Below the pieces are notes generated by a model, which saw nothing but the letters and a program-made list of their open reading frames with translations, did no database searches and had not been told where the DNA came from. The position numbers were made by a program, and so were the translations under genes. A stretch of DNA of 64,000 nt from Leptodontidium sp. MPI-SDFR-AT-0119 (Eukaryota; Ascomycota; Leotiomycetes; Helotiales; Leptodontidiaceae), in contig JAHLEZ010000018.1 in the NCBI GenBank assembly GCA_020726505.1, positions 1,178,001-1,242,000 on the forward strand. Reading direction: 5' to 3'. Below, piece after piece: positions 22,206 to 33,206 of the stretch; position 1 is the stretch's first letter; each line of letters starts with the position of its first letter.

Positions 22206-23764
22206 TTTCCGGCCACCCCTGGTTTCCGGCCACCTCGCTTAATTTCAGTGCCTTTTATTCTTTACTTAATAACTCTACGCTATATTAACTTCTATAACTG
22301 ACTCCGTAAAATCTGAATCTCCTTCTAATTCTGATTTTATAGCTCCAATTTCACGATCTCTAGCTGTAATTTGAGCCTCCTAAATAGTACGTGTTATAAT
22401 AAACTTGGAATTTAGACTTGTCTAAACCTTCTTACATTTCCTTGGCTTCAACTGCTCTAATTTAACCTCTAGCTCTTAAATCCGCATATTAGCTTGCCCT
22501 AAATCAAAATCCTTCTAGTCAAACCCCTTAGTAATCTTCTTAAAGAGTACACGCTGAGTTAAAAGGTAGTTATATAACGAATTCGCTAAAGTGCGTAATC
22601 CTAAGTGAAAATCTCTTCGGCCTTTTAAAGCAAAGAAAGGTAAAGGTGTTTTTAAAGGCTTTAAAAGTAAGGTAAGTATTTCTTAAGAAGTCGGTTTAAT
22701 TAGTTTATTACTATTCTCTAGTAATAATCGACTTATTAAAGGCTTAGCAGTAGAGACTAGCTATAACCTACTAGCTTTCTAACTAGCCTTAATATTACTA
22801 GGTGTAATACTAACTTTACGTGCCTTTTAATAACATAAGAGAAAGTTACGCTTTCTAATTAGTGTTGAATTAATTAAAGAACTTAATTTATATAGCTCTT
22901 TTTAATAGGCAGCTTTTAGTAGAGAGAAAATCGACAAATCCAAAGGTTATAAGACGTATAACATATATATAAGTAAAAATAAAAGGTATATATTATGCTC
23001 ACAATACCTCTATAAGAATTTAGTAGTCTCATAATTACTATAGCTATCTAAAATAAGTAATCGAGTTAAATAATCACGTGGTTTAGTTTACGAAATAAAT
23101 ATCTTCTTAAGTTATTTAAGAGTAGTAGTATTAGTTATCCACTTAGTCTCTATTGTAGTAAAGTACTTAGACTTAAATAAGTTTAATTGAGCTAGAAACT
23201 ATTATTATTAAACAGTTTTGCCCTTATAAATTATAAGAGATTTAGTTAACGTTCTTATAACTAACACACACTCGATTAACGAGGTCTAGGCACGTGAACT
23301 AGGCTATTTCCCTTGAACTCTTACTCATTTAGTATGCCCTATAATATATCTATTAGCTCTATAATTTTCTATAATACCAGCTTCGTTTATATTCTATTAT
23401 TACGCAACTAGAATTGCCTTAATACTAGGACCTCTAGTTTTTGAAACTATAATTAAATAACCTTAGTTATAGCGTAATTCACACGCACTAAATCGACGTT
23501 AAGTTGCCTTTTAGTCTTAAGAATAAAGTGGCGTGCCAAAAACTAGTATATCTACTTCTTTCCGAATAGTAAATAGTCCTCTTAAAGAGCTAAGAGTCGT
23601 TCTATAAAACCTTGATCTGTGTATAAGTAACGCCACGACTAAGGGCCTCCTGATTAAGAACCTATTTAGTTAATCGATCTTCAATTACTATAAGAAGCCT
23701 TTAAAGATAACTAGCGCCTTCCTAGTGCGATTCGGAAGTGAATTGTCGGCCTTATAAGGTAGAC
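22175..23764 (-). mobile_element. Fot1/pogo (DDE_1) transposon, heavily RIP-decayed, inserted in a HET pseudogene
   Basis: About 1.6 kb of very AT-rich DNA with stops in every frame. On the minus strand conserved pogo-type pieces survive: NINEAGIIENYRANRYIIGH near 23350 (family NMDEtGimeG.. block with the first catalytic D altered to N) and ECVLVIRTLTKSLIIYKGKT near 23220 (PLxIYKGKT block). The C-terminal part toward 22300 is unreadable. The left side is a 31-base poly(C) tract and a duplicated TTTCCGGCCACC word (about 22206-22233). I could not find a matching inverted repeat at the right end, so both boundaries are approximate and are set by where HET coding sequence stops and resumes. Confidence 0.75.
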
Positions 23765-24873
23765 CTAGGAACTCCCCACTTTAAGGCAGCCTTCCGTAAG
23801 GACTTTCCATTCTCTACCTCTCTGAGTGTACAACTGATGTTCCCGTGGAGCATCGGCTAGATGCATGTAGCGATATAACGGAAGATCTGGGGGCTTCCTT
23901 TCCAAACCATATAAGGAGCCACTCCATTTCCACGTCGTGATAGCCAACTCTTTAGATCCAACCTCGACATCAAAATGTAGCAAGTCTGCAGATGTATCGT
24001 TTACTCGAACGGACTCAATCCATCCAGTCCACGACCATGATGGGAAGCCAACTCGTCGCGTACTAGGGGACAATCGAGACGGAGATTTTGGGACTCGCTT
24101 ATCTCATATGGGACCCCCCAAACATGATAAACTGGCCGTAGTTCCAAGACACCAAACACCCCAAGTAATGCCAAGACCACATCAGAATCATACGTGAGTT
24201 GTCGGGAGCTGTACTCGGAGATCAGCTGCGAAACTCCTTTCATTTTGTAGCCGTGTTCTCCGGCTTTGTGCAAGTCAATTTGCTCTTTGCTTGGTATGAT
24301 GTCCAGGAACGGCACGTTATCAAAACAGTCGAGGGCGAATTTTGCCGTTCTGACAGACTCCGCAACACGCATTCCGTTGCAGAGAAAAGAAAGCTGAGTG
24401 TCGGTAAAAATGAAACGCCTTTTGGATAGATAGCCCTCTTCGTATGTCCACCCTCGTTTCGACCAGCTCGAGTTCTTGAGAACAGCGGCTGGGTGAGGAA
24501 ATATCTGAACAGCTTTCACATCGTAAATCTCAAGAATTGCCTGAGACTGGAGAAATCTTGAGCTGACCCGGGAAGGCGGTAGTTCGCATCTTCACCAGCA
24601 GCCGCAACTATAGTAAGCTGCGCGCAAGAGTAGATTTTGTCCATTTGACCAAGTATATGCTTTCGGTTATCATTTTGGTCAACGCACTGGAGCCATATTA
24701 GTCAGTACAGGATGAGACCTTATAGGTTTTACATCATACGTACATATCGATCGACCATAAGTATCGAAAGCCGAGCGCAACTGTGACTGAGATGCTATCC
24801 TCAACCACCAGTGGAAAGGGCGAGGATGATATGTCTGCTCCATGGGCTGGCTGGGCCGACCGAGATACCCCCT

Positions 24874-27028
24874 CTAAGAAATTGTGATCCATTCGCTTCC
24901 CTCTTTCCACATGGCCTCAATCTCTGGCAACAGAATATCATAATCCAAATCCGCCGAGGAAATGAGACGAAAAGTGTTGTCGCCACTCGGCCTAATAATA
25001 ACCAGTGTGGACATCCCTATTATTCGCACTACCAAGTCGCCTTCCTGCACCTCTGCAGTAGCAAATCCACAAAGCCCCGATGACGTGACAAAGGCTCGTG
25101 AGCCCATAAATGCCTCGCGAAAATGATCGTAAGGCGAGAACATCAAGTAAGGTGAACAGTTATCAAGGAAAACGAGAGTGTCCCAATCCGATTCCGCTCC
25201 GAGAGGCTCTTCAAGAACTTCCGTTCTCCACGATGGTTTATGATGGTCGGGGACTTTATCGTCTATGGGAATGAACACTCCATCCATAATCGCCCAAAGG
25301 AAATGGGGTATGCTTTCAACCACATCATCCAAGAAGTGCCCGCGTTTGATACTGTACGCTAGATGCCGCAAAAGAACATCTGAGACAACTCGTGCGTTGG
25401 GTGGCCTCTTCTCAGGCGGAAATCGATCGTCCTTGGGCAAGTCTCTAAATTGGCTGTCATTCCAGATCTCTGCCACGTCGATGAGAAAGCTACGAAGGTG
25501 ATTGAGGTACACCAGTTGACATAAAATCAGATTTTCCAGCATCGGCGAAGTTTTAATTCCGGCACGCATAATTCCAGTGTTTGGCTCGTATAAAAGTTGA
25601 AGAGCTTTTGTTAGAGGCACTAATTCGTAATGAATGCATGCCATGGAAACACTGACGACGTGCTCTACCCTCGTGGCGCGACGTGTTCGGACCTCCCGTC
25701 CCTGGATTTGGTGATCTGACTTCTCTCTGTCAAAGATTTTGAAACTCCCAGGTCCCTGCCGCTTGTACATGTGCTTTGAAAGGTCGGGAACCCAGGATGG
25801 CCATGGCTCGGGCGTGCACGTGCTCTCCAGAAACTGTAGCCCACAACCTCCGCGAACCAAGGCTGAGGTAGCTTCGTAGGTGATGTCTTCTAGTGAGCGC
25901 TCGTAGTCCGGCTCAGAGATAGAGACACTGGCAAGTTGGAAAATTGAAAACAGCGAAAATATCTTGTCCTTTGGTTGAGATGACAGTTTCGACCGGTTCC
26001 CTATCACAGTGGACATGACGATTGAAGGGTTCATTGCTGTCACATTTTCATCACGTTGGTCGCCGTTGAAAGCTCGTGCGGAGCGACCTTCTTGAGTGAC
26101 TCTCCGTGCTAATTCATGGATCTGAAGTAAATCCTTGATTTCCGGAATGGTGCTGACAACACCAGGTGTTCCGTGCTCGAGGAGGTGGTACAATTCCTTG
26201 TGTGAAAATCTGTGGCTACCGCATTGCAGATATATCTCATTCCCTAATGCGAATTCTTGGACTAATTACGTCAATATAGTGTCGCCTAGACGTACGAGTG
26301 ATAGCGGTCTTACCAGTCCATACACGTTCAACCCAAGACGACGCTTTGATTGCATCAGTTATGTCTAGTAGAAACTCCTTATCTGTTTAACAGTTATTTC
26401 GGCGAACCCCTACGGTCTCGAGATAGAAATAACGCACATGAGTGGGCCCAAAAGAAATGGCTCAGAGGATTCATCCACCGACCCAACGAGTCGATCTTGC
26501 GAAAGATGAAATGATTGAGCCTCGACTCCCATTCCACAAGACTATGGCTGATGTTTCCAATCCAGCATATAACTTTCTGTGCATTTGTATAAATGTCACC
26601 CATAGCCGCAACTTGATGATTTTTCTCCTCGGTGGAGCTCTGGTTGATACAAATGGCGTCGACAAAGAGGAGCTGGCCAGAGTCGCATTTCCGAAGCTTT
26701 TTCAACGCCTCTTGGCAATTTATGGTTACTGGAATGGCGCAACCGCTACAGATGACAAATGAATTCGGCTGTGGTGAGTCCCACTGCGAGATGTTAGGAA
26801 AATCAGGCAAAAATAAGTTTAGATGACATTCTTGCTTACCGCGTATGAAAGGGCATTATATATCGGGGGATGGTCGATGTCTGCTTCCACCAATTCAACT
26901 ACGACAGCCTTTGTCCTACGATGAAGCTTCCTTTTCAGACGAATCAATCTACAACTACGCACTGTCGGCAGTTGCTTATACTTATACGGGGATAGTCGAG
27001 TTTCCAGTGCTCTTTCAACGGGCTCCAT
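24874..27028 (-). CDS. HET-domain heterokaryon-incompatibility protein, intact, four exons
   Basis: Exons 27028-26840, 26783-26438, 26382-26314 and 26261-24874 (introns 56, 55 and 52 bp) give 663 residues in one frame. The first intron splits the signature motif: YNALSYA in exon 1, WDSP in exon 2. LLFVDAICINQSS follows (motif 2), then ASSWVERVWTVQEFALG, assembled across exons 3 and 4 (motif 3). The C-terminal part has PSWVPDLSKH and GSRAFVTSSGLCGF, typical of the larger HET proteins, and ends WKEGSEWITIS. Because all three splices restore HET motifs the model is well supported, except that the second donor (GTGCGT) is not the only possible one. The stop lies about 25 bp from the start of recognisable sequence in the HET pseudogene, same strand. 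Confidence 0.88.
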
Positions 27029-27140
27029 TTTACTCCACTCATAAGTTTCGGTAAATGTAAGCGAATTTGATCAGTGTCGAAGCAATTAATTATTTCTTGG
27101 TAAAATCCATCAGAGCCAAGTCACTTTAATAGGCCATTTA

Positions 27141-27187
27141 CCACCAAGCACTGCCACCAAGCACTGCCACCAAGCACTGCCACCACC
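27141..27187 (+). repeat. 13-bp minisatellite
   Basis: Three exact tandem copies of CCACCAAGCACTG and a partial fourth, in the upstream flank of the HET gene that starts at 27028. Confidence 0.85.
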
Positions 27188-27673
27188 TTACGTTTAGGCC
27201 TGAACTGAGCTCCGGCAACGACAATCGCAAGAATGCCTAGCTAACGGTTCACATGTTTTTGATGTTTTAATGTAGTCTGACTGGGTATGAAAAAAAAATT
27301 CTCCGCCCTGCAGCGTGTAAGCTTGCAATTCTCATTGTGAATGAAGTGGAGGTCACATGATCGTTGTCAGATGTCTAGAACGGACCCTGGGAGAAGCAAG
27401 AACAAACTGTCAGTGCGAAAACAAAATTCCATGTCCATATTAAATCAATCTTTATCCTGTTGCAATTCGCACACTGAAAGAGATCAGGGTTTGACTTGAG
27501 TTGTGTAGCAATTCTTTTGAAATCACCTCCCCAAGCGATCGAAGTCGTAGGGATGTGCGATAGAAATGTACGTTAATCCGGAAGATGGAAGACATAGTTT
27601 TTGGAATTGCACTATAGCTATTGTGTATATAGTTCGTCCACATTCAGTGCCCTCCAAGGTCCAATTTTTCTGT
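27188..27673. other. Intergenic, no gene seen
   Basis: Lies between the divergent-facing 5' end of the HET gene and the 3' end of the KP4-like gene. No conserved frame. Confidence 0.5.
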
Positions 27674-28096
27674 CTAAGACGGACAATTGACATTGCATCC
27701 TGCATTACAACTTCCAACCACAGTATTAACCGTCAACTCTCCCCCGAGATTGATATCATTCGCGACCAAGGGCGCGCTTCCACAAGTCTTACACCCATGC
27801 TCCTCCAATCTTCGACAAAGAGTACAGGCCGTCCTAGTGCTTCCTCCCCCGTGGGTGCCTTGATAGAAGGCGACAAGTCCTTCTTTGACGTTGTTGCAAG
27901 CCTCCGCGAGATGATAGCCATTTGGGCGGACGGTGTCGCTGATATGGGAACAGAGATTGTTGCATATGTCGGAGAGCGAGGCGAGTGAGAAGCCGAGGCC
28001 AGCACAGTCGGCACTGCCCTGGCAATTGATGCCTTTAACTAGAACAGCTGTTGAGGAGGTGGAAAGAATATGGATGGCGGTGCTTCGAAACTTCAT
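27674..28096 (-). CDS. KP4-like secreted killer-toxin homologue
   Basis: A single exon of 140 residues from ATG 28096. An N-terminal hydrophobic stretch of about 22 residues looks like a signal peptide, cleaved before INCQGSADC. The mature part has about a dozen cysteines. The order of blocks (INC-x-GS at the start, a YHLAEACNNV centre, an HGCKTCGSAP block, and a GGELTVNTVVGSCN end) matches the KP4 killer-toxin fold, first known from a virus-borne toxin of Ustilago maydis and also found as nuclear genes in many ascomycetes. KP4 blocks calcium channels; whether this homologue is toxic cannot be told from sequence. It appears intact, with no lesion. A longer open frame upstream (to 28390) lacks a signal peptide and is not preferred. 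Confidence 0.8.
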   Translation of the reverse strand: MKFRSTAIHILSTSSTAVLVKGINCQGSADCAGLGFSLASLSDICNNLCSHISDTVRPNGYHLAEACNNVKEGLVAFYQGTHGGGSTRTACTLCRRLEEHGCKTCGSAPLVANDINLGGELTVNTVVGSCNAGCNVNCPS

Positions 28097-29113
28097 GATG
28101 AAGAGTTCTGGGTAAAATGAGTCTGGGCTCTTGTGATAGGTTTTGGCCGAGAGGTGTAGCTGGTGGATATAACTGATGTTTGAGGTCAAGTATTTGATTG
28201 TGAAGTGATCCCCTGGAAAATGGGGGCATTCAGACTCTTTATATAGATTTTCCCTAGCAAACATGCCCTGTTCACAATTTTCGGTCTTCCTCGCGGCTTG
28301 TTGCCGTGCTACTTGCTGACTGAGGGCGTCAAAACCCAAAAAAGTACATATAACCGGAAAGGGAACACAAAACAAGGGCGTGTAGGCCATATGGTTGTTT
28401 TCTCGCCCCTGTCCTTGAAAATAGGCTCGTGTAAATAAAGAATAGGAGAGAAGTGAGGAAAGCTGTAGTAAGATTTTTAGCCTTCGAGATGAAGCGCAAA
28501 CAGGACACCAGAAACAACCGTGTGCTGGACAAGGAAATTCGTTCGAACAACCTTTCTAGCGCACTCCTAGTGCTTATTTCTCCGATCGCGCATTTCAAAA
28601 CAGCGCTGCTCCTGTGTTACACTGAGAGGTATCGGGTTACACAAGATATGGATTCACTCGCTTCAAATATCTGCTAAAGTAATCACCGTAACACATAATG
28701 GGAGGTTAACCTCACCTGGGCATTAATGAGCACTTGCCATAAACCCAATCTGGTCATTGATCAACCAACCTTAGTAGTTTCCAGCTTTAACCAAGCCATG
28801 GTTTCGGGGTGTTGCCGTGTTGTTATCAATTCTGTCATCTTAGTGTAATCGAGGTCACTCACAACGCTTACGAGTTACCACACAAGCAGGTAAGCGTACG
28901 AATTACAAAGTTAATGAATACAGCAAGCGAAAGATCAGTTTTTGACGCTTGAATCTTGGAAATTAAGGAAGTAATAATCAAAATGTCGAGTGAATCAAGT
29001 CTATCGTCCGTCTCTAAACGCAGTCTCAACGAATAACTTGACTGCTCATGTCTATGACATTAACAAGACCAAAGTCTCCCAATACCCAATTGACTCACAT
29101 TAACGCGGTACCA
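28097..29113. other. Intergenic, no gene supported
   Basis: About 1 kb upstream of the KP4-like gene and downstream of the aldolase gene. Short frames without similarity; AT-rich toward 28900. Confidence 0.5.
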
Positions 29114-30058
29114 TTACAAAGTACCTTCGATAGCTACCATTTCAGTCATGACAGCTTTGATCTGATTCTTGGCATCCTCCGACGCTGGTAGATATGGTGT
29201 CCGTGGCTTCAATTTCTCCTCCGCACCTTCGATCCCGGCAGCCTTGGCAGAGTTGATAGATGCAGCATACTTCGTGCTCGCGATTCCAGCTTTGCATGGA
29301 CTCTCTGCCAGGGCAGCGATCTGGTGAAGCCTCAATGCCTCATCGAAGTTGCCTTCCTTGTAAAGACTGTAGATACGTGAAAGAGTCTTGGGAAAGACAT
29401 TCGCAAAAGCAGAGATGCATCCTGCTGATCCAACGGATAATCCTCCAATCAAGAAATCAGCTTGTCCTCCGAACGTTGCGAATTCTGATGCTGGCAGTGA
29501 AGCTGACAGTCTCGTGATCTTGCCCACCGAGGCACAAGTCAATTTGACCCCAACGATATTTGAGTGCTTCCTCGCCAGCTTGGTGATGAATTCCGAGTCG
29601 AGATCAATCCCGTTACAGACTACTGGGAAGTTGTAAATGATGATCGGTAGAGTCGACTTTGCTGAGATGTCCGAATAGAACTTCTCAATGACCGCTGGTG
29701 TTGTGGCTTTGCCGAAATAGGCAGGTGGTAAGAGAAGAACGTAGTCTGCACCAGCTTTTGCAGCGTCAGATATGAGTTCGAGTACTTGTTTCGTAGAGTG
29801 GGCGCCACATCCGGCCATGATTGGGAATGTTGGGCCTACGGCCTCACGGGCGGTTGATATGAGTTGCGATCGCTCTTCACGGGTGAGTAGGAAGGCTTCG
29901 GCATTTGTTCCGAGAATAACAAGTCCAGCCAGACCAGATTTGCTGAGGTAGGCATCGTATTGTTTTTGCGCAGCGAGGTCAAGTGTGTCGTCTTCGTGAT
30001 TGAAGAATGTGACTGCAGGCGCCCACACACCAGAAGGAGGAACGTGAGGAGCTGACAT
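29114..30058 (-). CDS. DapA/NAL-superfamily aldolase (possibly 2-keto-3-deoxy sugar acid aldolase)
   Basis: A single exon of 314 residues starting at ATG 30058 (MSAPHVPPSGVWAPAVTFF). It is a class I aldolase (beta/alpha)8 barrel. The GTNAEAFLLTREER block matches the substrate-carboxylate-binding GTTGE region of DHDPS and N-acetylneuraminate lyase. The catalytic Tyr is in IIIYNFP and the Schiff-base Lys in IVGVKLTC. Fungal members include 2-keto-3-deoxy-L-galactonate aldolase of pectin (galacturonate) breakdown and 4-hydroxy-2-oxoglutarate aldolases. The N-terminal GVWAPAVTFF and GLVILGTNAE wording favours the sugar-acid type, but substrate is inference. No other galacturonate-pathway gene is seen nearby. 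An upstream in-frame GTG at 30100 is not used as a start. Confidence 0.8.
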   Translation of the reverse strand: MSAPHVPPSGVWAPAVTFFNHEDDTLDLAAQKQYDAYLSKSGLAGLVILGTNAEAFLLTREERSQLISTAREAVGPTFPIMAGCGAHSTKQVLELISDAAKAGADYVLLLPPAYFGKATTPAVIEKFYSDISAKSTLPIIIYNFPVVCNGIDLDSEFITKLARKHSNIVGVKLTCASVGKITRLSASLPASEFATFGGQADFLIGGLSVGSAGCISAFANVFPKTLSRIYSLYKEGNFDEALRLHQIAALAESPCKAGIASTKYAASINSAKAAGIEGAEEKLKPRTPYLPASEDAKNQIKAVMTEMVAIEGTL

Positions 30059-30772
30059 GTTTTCGTGGTGGGGGTATATGGATTTTTGCTGGTGATGCAC
30101 TTCTATGGATGTTGTTTTGAAAGAATAGGAAGTTGTGAGAGATATTGGAGCACAAAATTCGGTCTCGGGGTCTCGATGCCGAACGTGGGAGCTCCACTTC
30201 CAACGGGTTAAATATCTCCACGTATCGACAGCGTTGCGGTAACCGATATCGGGATTTACCCCATCTTTGCCAGAAATTCACCAGGTATCTTACGTTATTT
30301 ACCAATTGAGTCCTTCTTGTCACAAATCCTGCCCATATTATTGGCGTCAACATAAATACAGCGTTCTATTCAGGTGTTGGTGCATGAGGTTGAAATGATT
30401 GGGTGCTCTCCCGAGAGGTGCGGTATTTAGATCAAGAATTCATTTACACGGGGGTTTGGTGGATTCTGATCAATACCGTCAGATTGATGAGTCAATAATT
30501 CTCTAAGACAGGAGTCACAAGGTCTTGCGACGATTCACGACTTTGTCGGCGCGGCATCTTGCGCAGAGATGACCGACCAGAATGTTTATAAAACCAAAGG
30601 TTTGCCTCAAAAGACAACTACTGACCTAAAATTTGAAAACCATCCCGATACGGCAAAATAATCCACCCAACCAGCATAGAGGCCCAAACCTTTGACAGAA
30701 AGCGTCACTCCCAAACGGTGACTTCAAAATCAGAGCATCCAGACATTTGCTTAACCACAGCATTGGAGTGCC
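30059..30772. other. Shared upstream region of divergent aldolase and SRR1-like genes
   Basis: About 710 bp between two divergently transcribed genes. No conserved frame seen. Confidence 0.5.
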
Positions 30773-32160
30773 ATGTCGCAGCCTATGGAGGAAGATGCCA
30801 AAGCATACTTTGACAATATTCAGGTAGGTAGAGTATCGCTCTCATCATTGTGGCAAGAGCCTAACGGGAAACTTTGCAGGAAACTTGGCCACTACACTCA
30901 TTCGCAGAGGGAAAAAACCAACATTATCGTGTTAGCTCGCATCGATCTCCTCCTAACTATGATCTAAATCAAGATGAGCTTGACTGGAGAGCAGTGAAAG
31001 CGATGGAAAAAGAGAAGAGAGACCGAATGGTCATCACACGGGCGAACTTCTTTTACCAAGCTACATCACTTCCATTTTTTTTTGACAGACAAGCTTGAAG
31101 AAGCAGCGCTAGAAAATCGTCTCAGTTTTGCAAAGCCCTCTGAGCCAATACGGTTCCCATCAGAGTAAGTCAGGATCTATAGTGGATAAAGGAATGTCTT
31201 ATTCACCACTCACAGACTACTTCGACCGGGCGAGTTTCCTCCTAGCTTGATATCCAACGCATTGGACGACACAGAGCTACAGGCACGAATGAATGCAACC
31301 GAAGCAATACCGCTGATGCAAAAACACATCGAGATATTTTCACGGACAGCGCTAAGCAGCCAATTCTCCAAATTCCTACAGCAGTCATTGAAGACATTGT
31401 CTTGCAAAAAGATGGTTGTCTTCGGAGCTAACTCGATGACTATTGGTAAGGACAGTCCCTACGAGGAACGGGAACTGGATGCCGATGGCAACCCCATACC
31501 TGCAGGTGCCAGCCAAGCACTACTTTGCCAGCATCAGCATATAGCCGCCCTTCATATTCGAAAAGCACTATCCGAGATTTCAAACGAGAATATTCCTATC
31601 TTTTTGCAAGATCCTGCATATTCGGAAGAAGATAAGAAGGTTGCAGCCGCTTTTGACATGGAGATTGTGAATGGCGAGGCCGACCACCAGGAAGGTTGGC
31701 TTGAGCTCGATGAAGATACGCTTGTGCTAAACTTTCGAGCGGAAATAATTCTTTGCCCTCTGGCTTTCGAGATCACGAGACCGGCGGCTTTCTTTTCTGT
31801 GAGAGACGAATCTCGTTTGGGAGCCATGAATCCGAAATTAATGTGGTACACGGCCTACTCAACTACAATCCACGACCGCTCTGGGACCGAAATCAAAATA
31901 CCTGGACTTGGCATGTAAGTCCATATTTTGAACTCTTTCCGATACTTCATTTTCCATGACAGGAGCTAATTTTCATGTGAAAAAGCAACGAAGACAAATT
32001 CCTACAGAAGACAATGGACACTGACTACACTGCACTCAGCTTCTCATCCTTCCTCGAAAAGGTAGGCGAAAAAGACACAAAAGAGCATGCTGACTTCTCA
32101 GAGGTCTATCGTGACTTCTACGGTATCAATCTGCATGTCAGGAAGGAGAATAGTCCCTGA
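30773..32160 (+). CDS. SRR1-like domain protein, five exons
   Basis: Exons 30773-30823, 30880-31029, 31094-31164, 31216-31914 and 31986-32160 add up to 381 residues in one frame. The C-terminal half carries the SRR1-like pattern: CKKMVVFGANSMTIG, the QHQHIAALHIRKAL helix, IPIFLQDPAYSEEDKKVAAAF, then LELDEDTLVLNFRAEIIL. SRR1 of plants and its fungal relatives act in light or clock signalling and transcription, but the biochemical activity is unknown. The second intron (31030-31093) uses a weak GTCATC donor; an alternative with this segment retained meets a stop, so the splice is the least certain point. The gene diverges from the aldolase at 30058. Confidence 0.7.
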
Positions 32161-33206
32161 TGGTTTTGGGGGTAGGTGCTCTACGGGTGGAGATAGCTAC
32201 TTCTTTGTGGTGTGACAGGGATGGGATGGGAGCTGGACCTTCCATTGCCATTCCATTCTTTGGTCCGGATGACTGTATGTTTCTTAAGCCTCTTGAGACA
32301 CTCAGAAACGCTTCGTTGCTTTATTGACAATCAAATCATGATTCATAACCACTTCAGAAAAAGTGACTCGATATGTGATGTCCCGCTTTGTGGGTGCGGA
32401 CTGCTCGTGGACCGCGCACCGCGCAGGATTCTACGTGCCTCAGCGAGGGATTCTAGATCTTGATTTCCAATGCCAAAATTCAATTCCTCTGGAGGACAGA
32501 AGGATATATTTTCAGGCGCCAACGTAGGCTATTAGCAATGCGAAGGCTCTACGTTGTTGACCTGCGAAGCTATATGACTTTCCTACCAAGCCCGCGCTTT
32601 CATCTAAACTCCTCCTTCTGCCATATTTCTTTGGTTATTGGATGTTTCCTTTCGTGTTCGATTGCGAAATTATATGGTGTGAGATCTATGCGAAGAAGGC
32701 GTGACGGCCGCCAGATGCCTTTTATTTCTGATCCGTCCACGTGGAAGAATAAATGGGTTTCTTGCTCGGAGAAGTCATGTGGAATCTTCGAGGCAAAAGA
32801 AAAACGAAATTGCTTGCGCCGCAACTGGACGCAGGTTTCATTACTTCTGGCATCATCACTAGCTGCCAATGAGCTAGCTAAATATGTACTCGTTAACCGA
32901 TTGTCTTCGTGGGCGTCCGAGGTGGCGGCAAAGGGGTGTGGCAATCTTGTCCTCTTTGAAGTCCGCATGATGACTAGTACCCGTCAAGCTGGTAAAGCTG
33001 GGTGATAAAGAGTGTGAAGTTTCCAGTGTTAGAGAGAGCAGATCTTCCAGCTTCTTCAAATATTCTTGCAACCAAATTCTAACACATACTCCCGCGTTAA
33101 AAGTTGCTCAAAATGATTCATGAGCAACCATCCCCACAACCTAGAGTCCAGCATCGATTGGAGTAGGACCTAAATAACGTGAGAGTGACACAATCTTCCG
33201 CTATAC
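32161..33206. other. Intergenic, no gene supported
   Basis: Contains open frames on both strands (182 codons at 32460-33005 plus, 122 codons at 32600-32968 minus) that overlap one another and show no domain. I see no splice-supported gene here. Confidence 0.45.

Larger units (their letters stand above)
21701..24850 (-). pseudogene. HET-domain gene, truncated, frameshifted and split by a transposon
   Basis: Reading on the minus strand from about 24850: PLVVEDSISVTVALGFRYLW, a frameshift, a 5' splice site at GTACGT (24751), CVDQNDNRKHILGQMDKIYS, AAAGEDANYRLPG, a second frameshift, then IYDVKAVQIFPHPAAVLKNSSWSKRGWTYEEG (HET motif 3), and GFPSWSWTGW. The frame then runs into AT-rich DNA at about 23764 and resumes at 22172 with RKDETYKIRRQDGLHA.. 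KFERIGLIRVRHY to a stop at 21701. The ALSYxWG motif expected upstream of 24850 is missing. Both frameshifts are single missing G residues beside G runs (TGG for TGGG, CCCGGG for CCCGGGG). The interrupting DNA is a Fot1 relic. Confidence 0.8.

Noticed and set aside
27674..28390. Longer open frame of 238 codons at the KP4-like gene
   Set aside because: The upstream 98 codons lack a signal peptide and similarity; starting at 28096 gives a signal peptide and the expected length.
32460..33005. 182-codon plus frame (with an overlapping minus frame)
   Set aside because: The two frames oppose each other and neither shows a domain, so no gene is supported.
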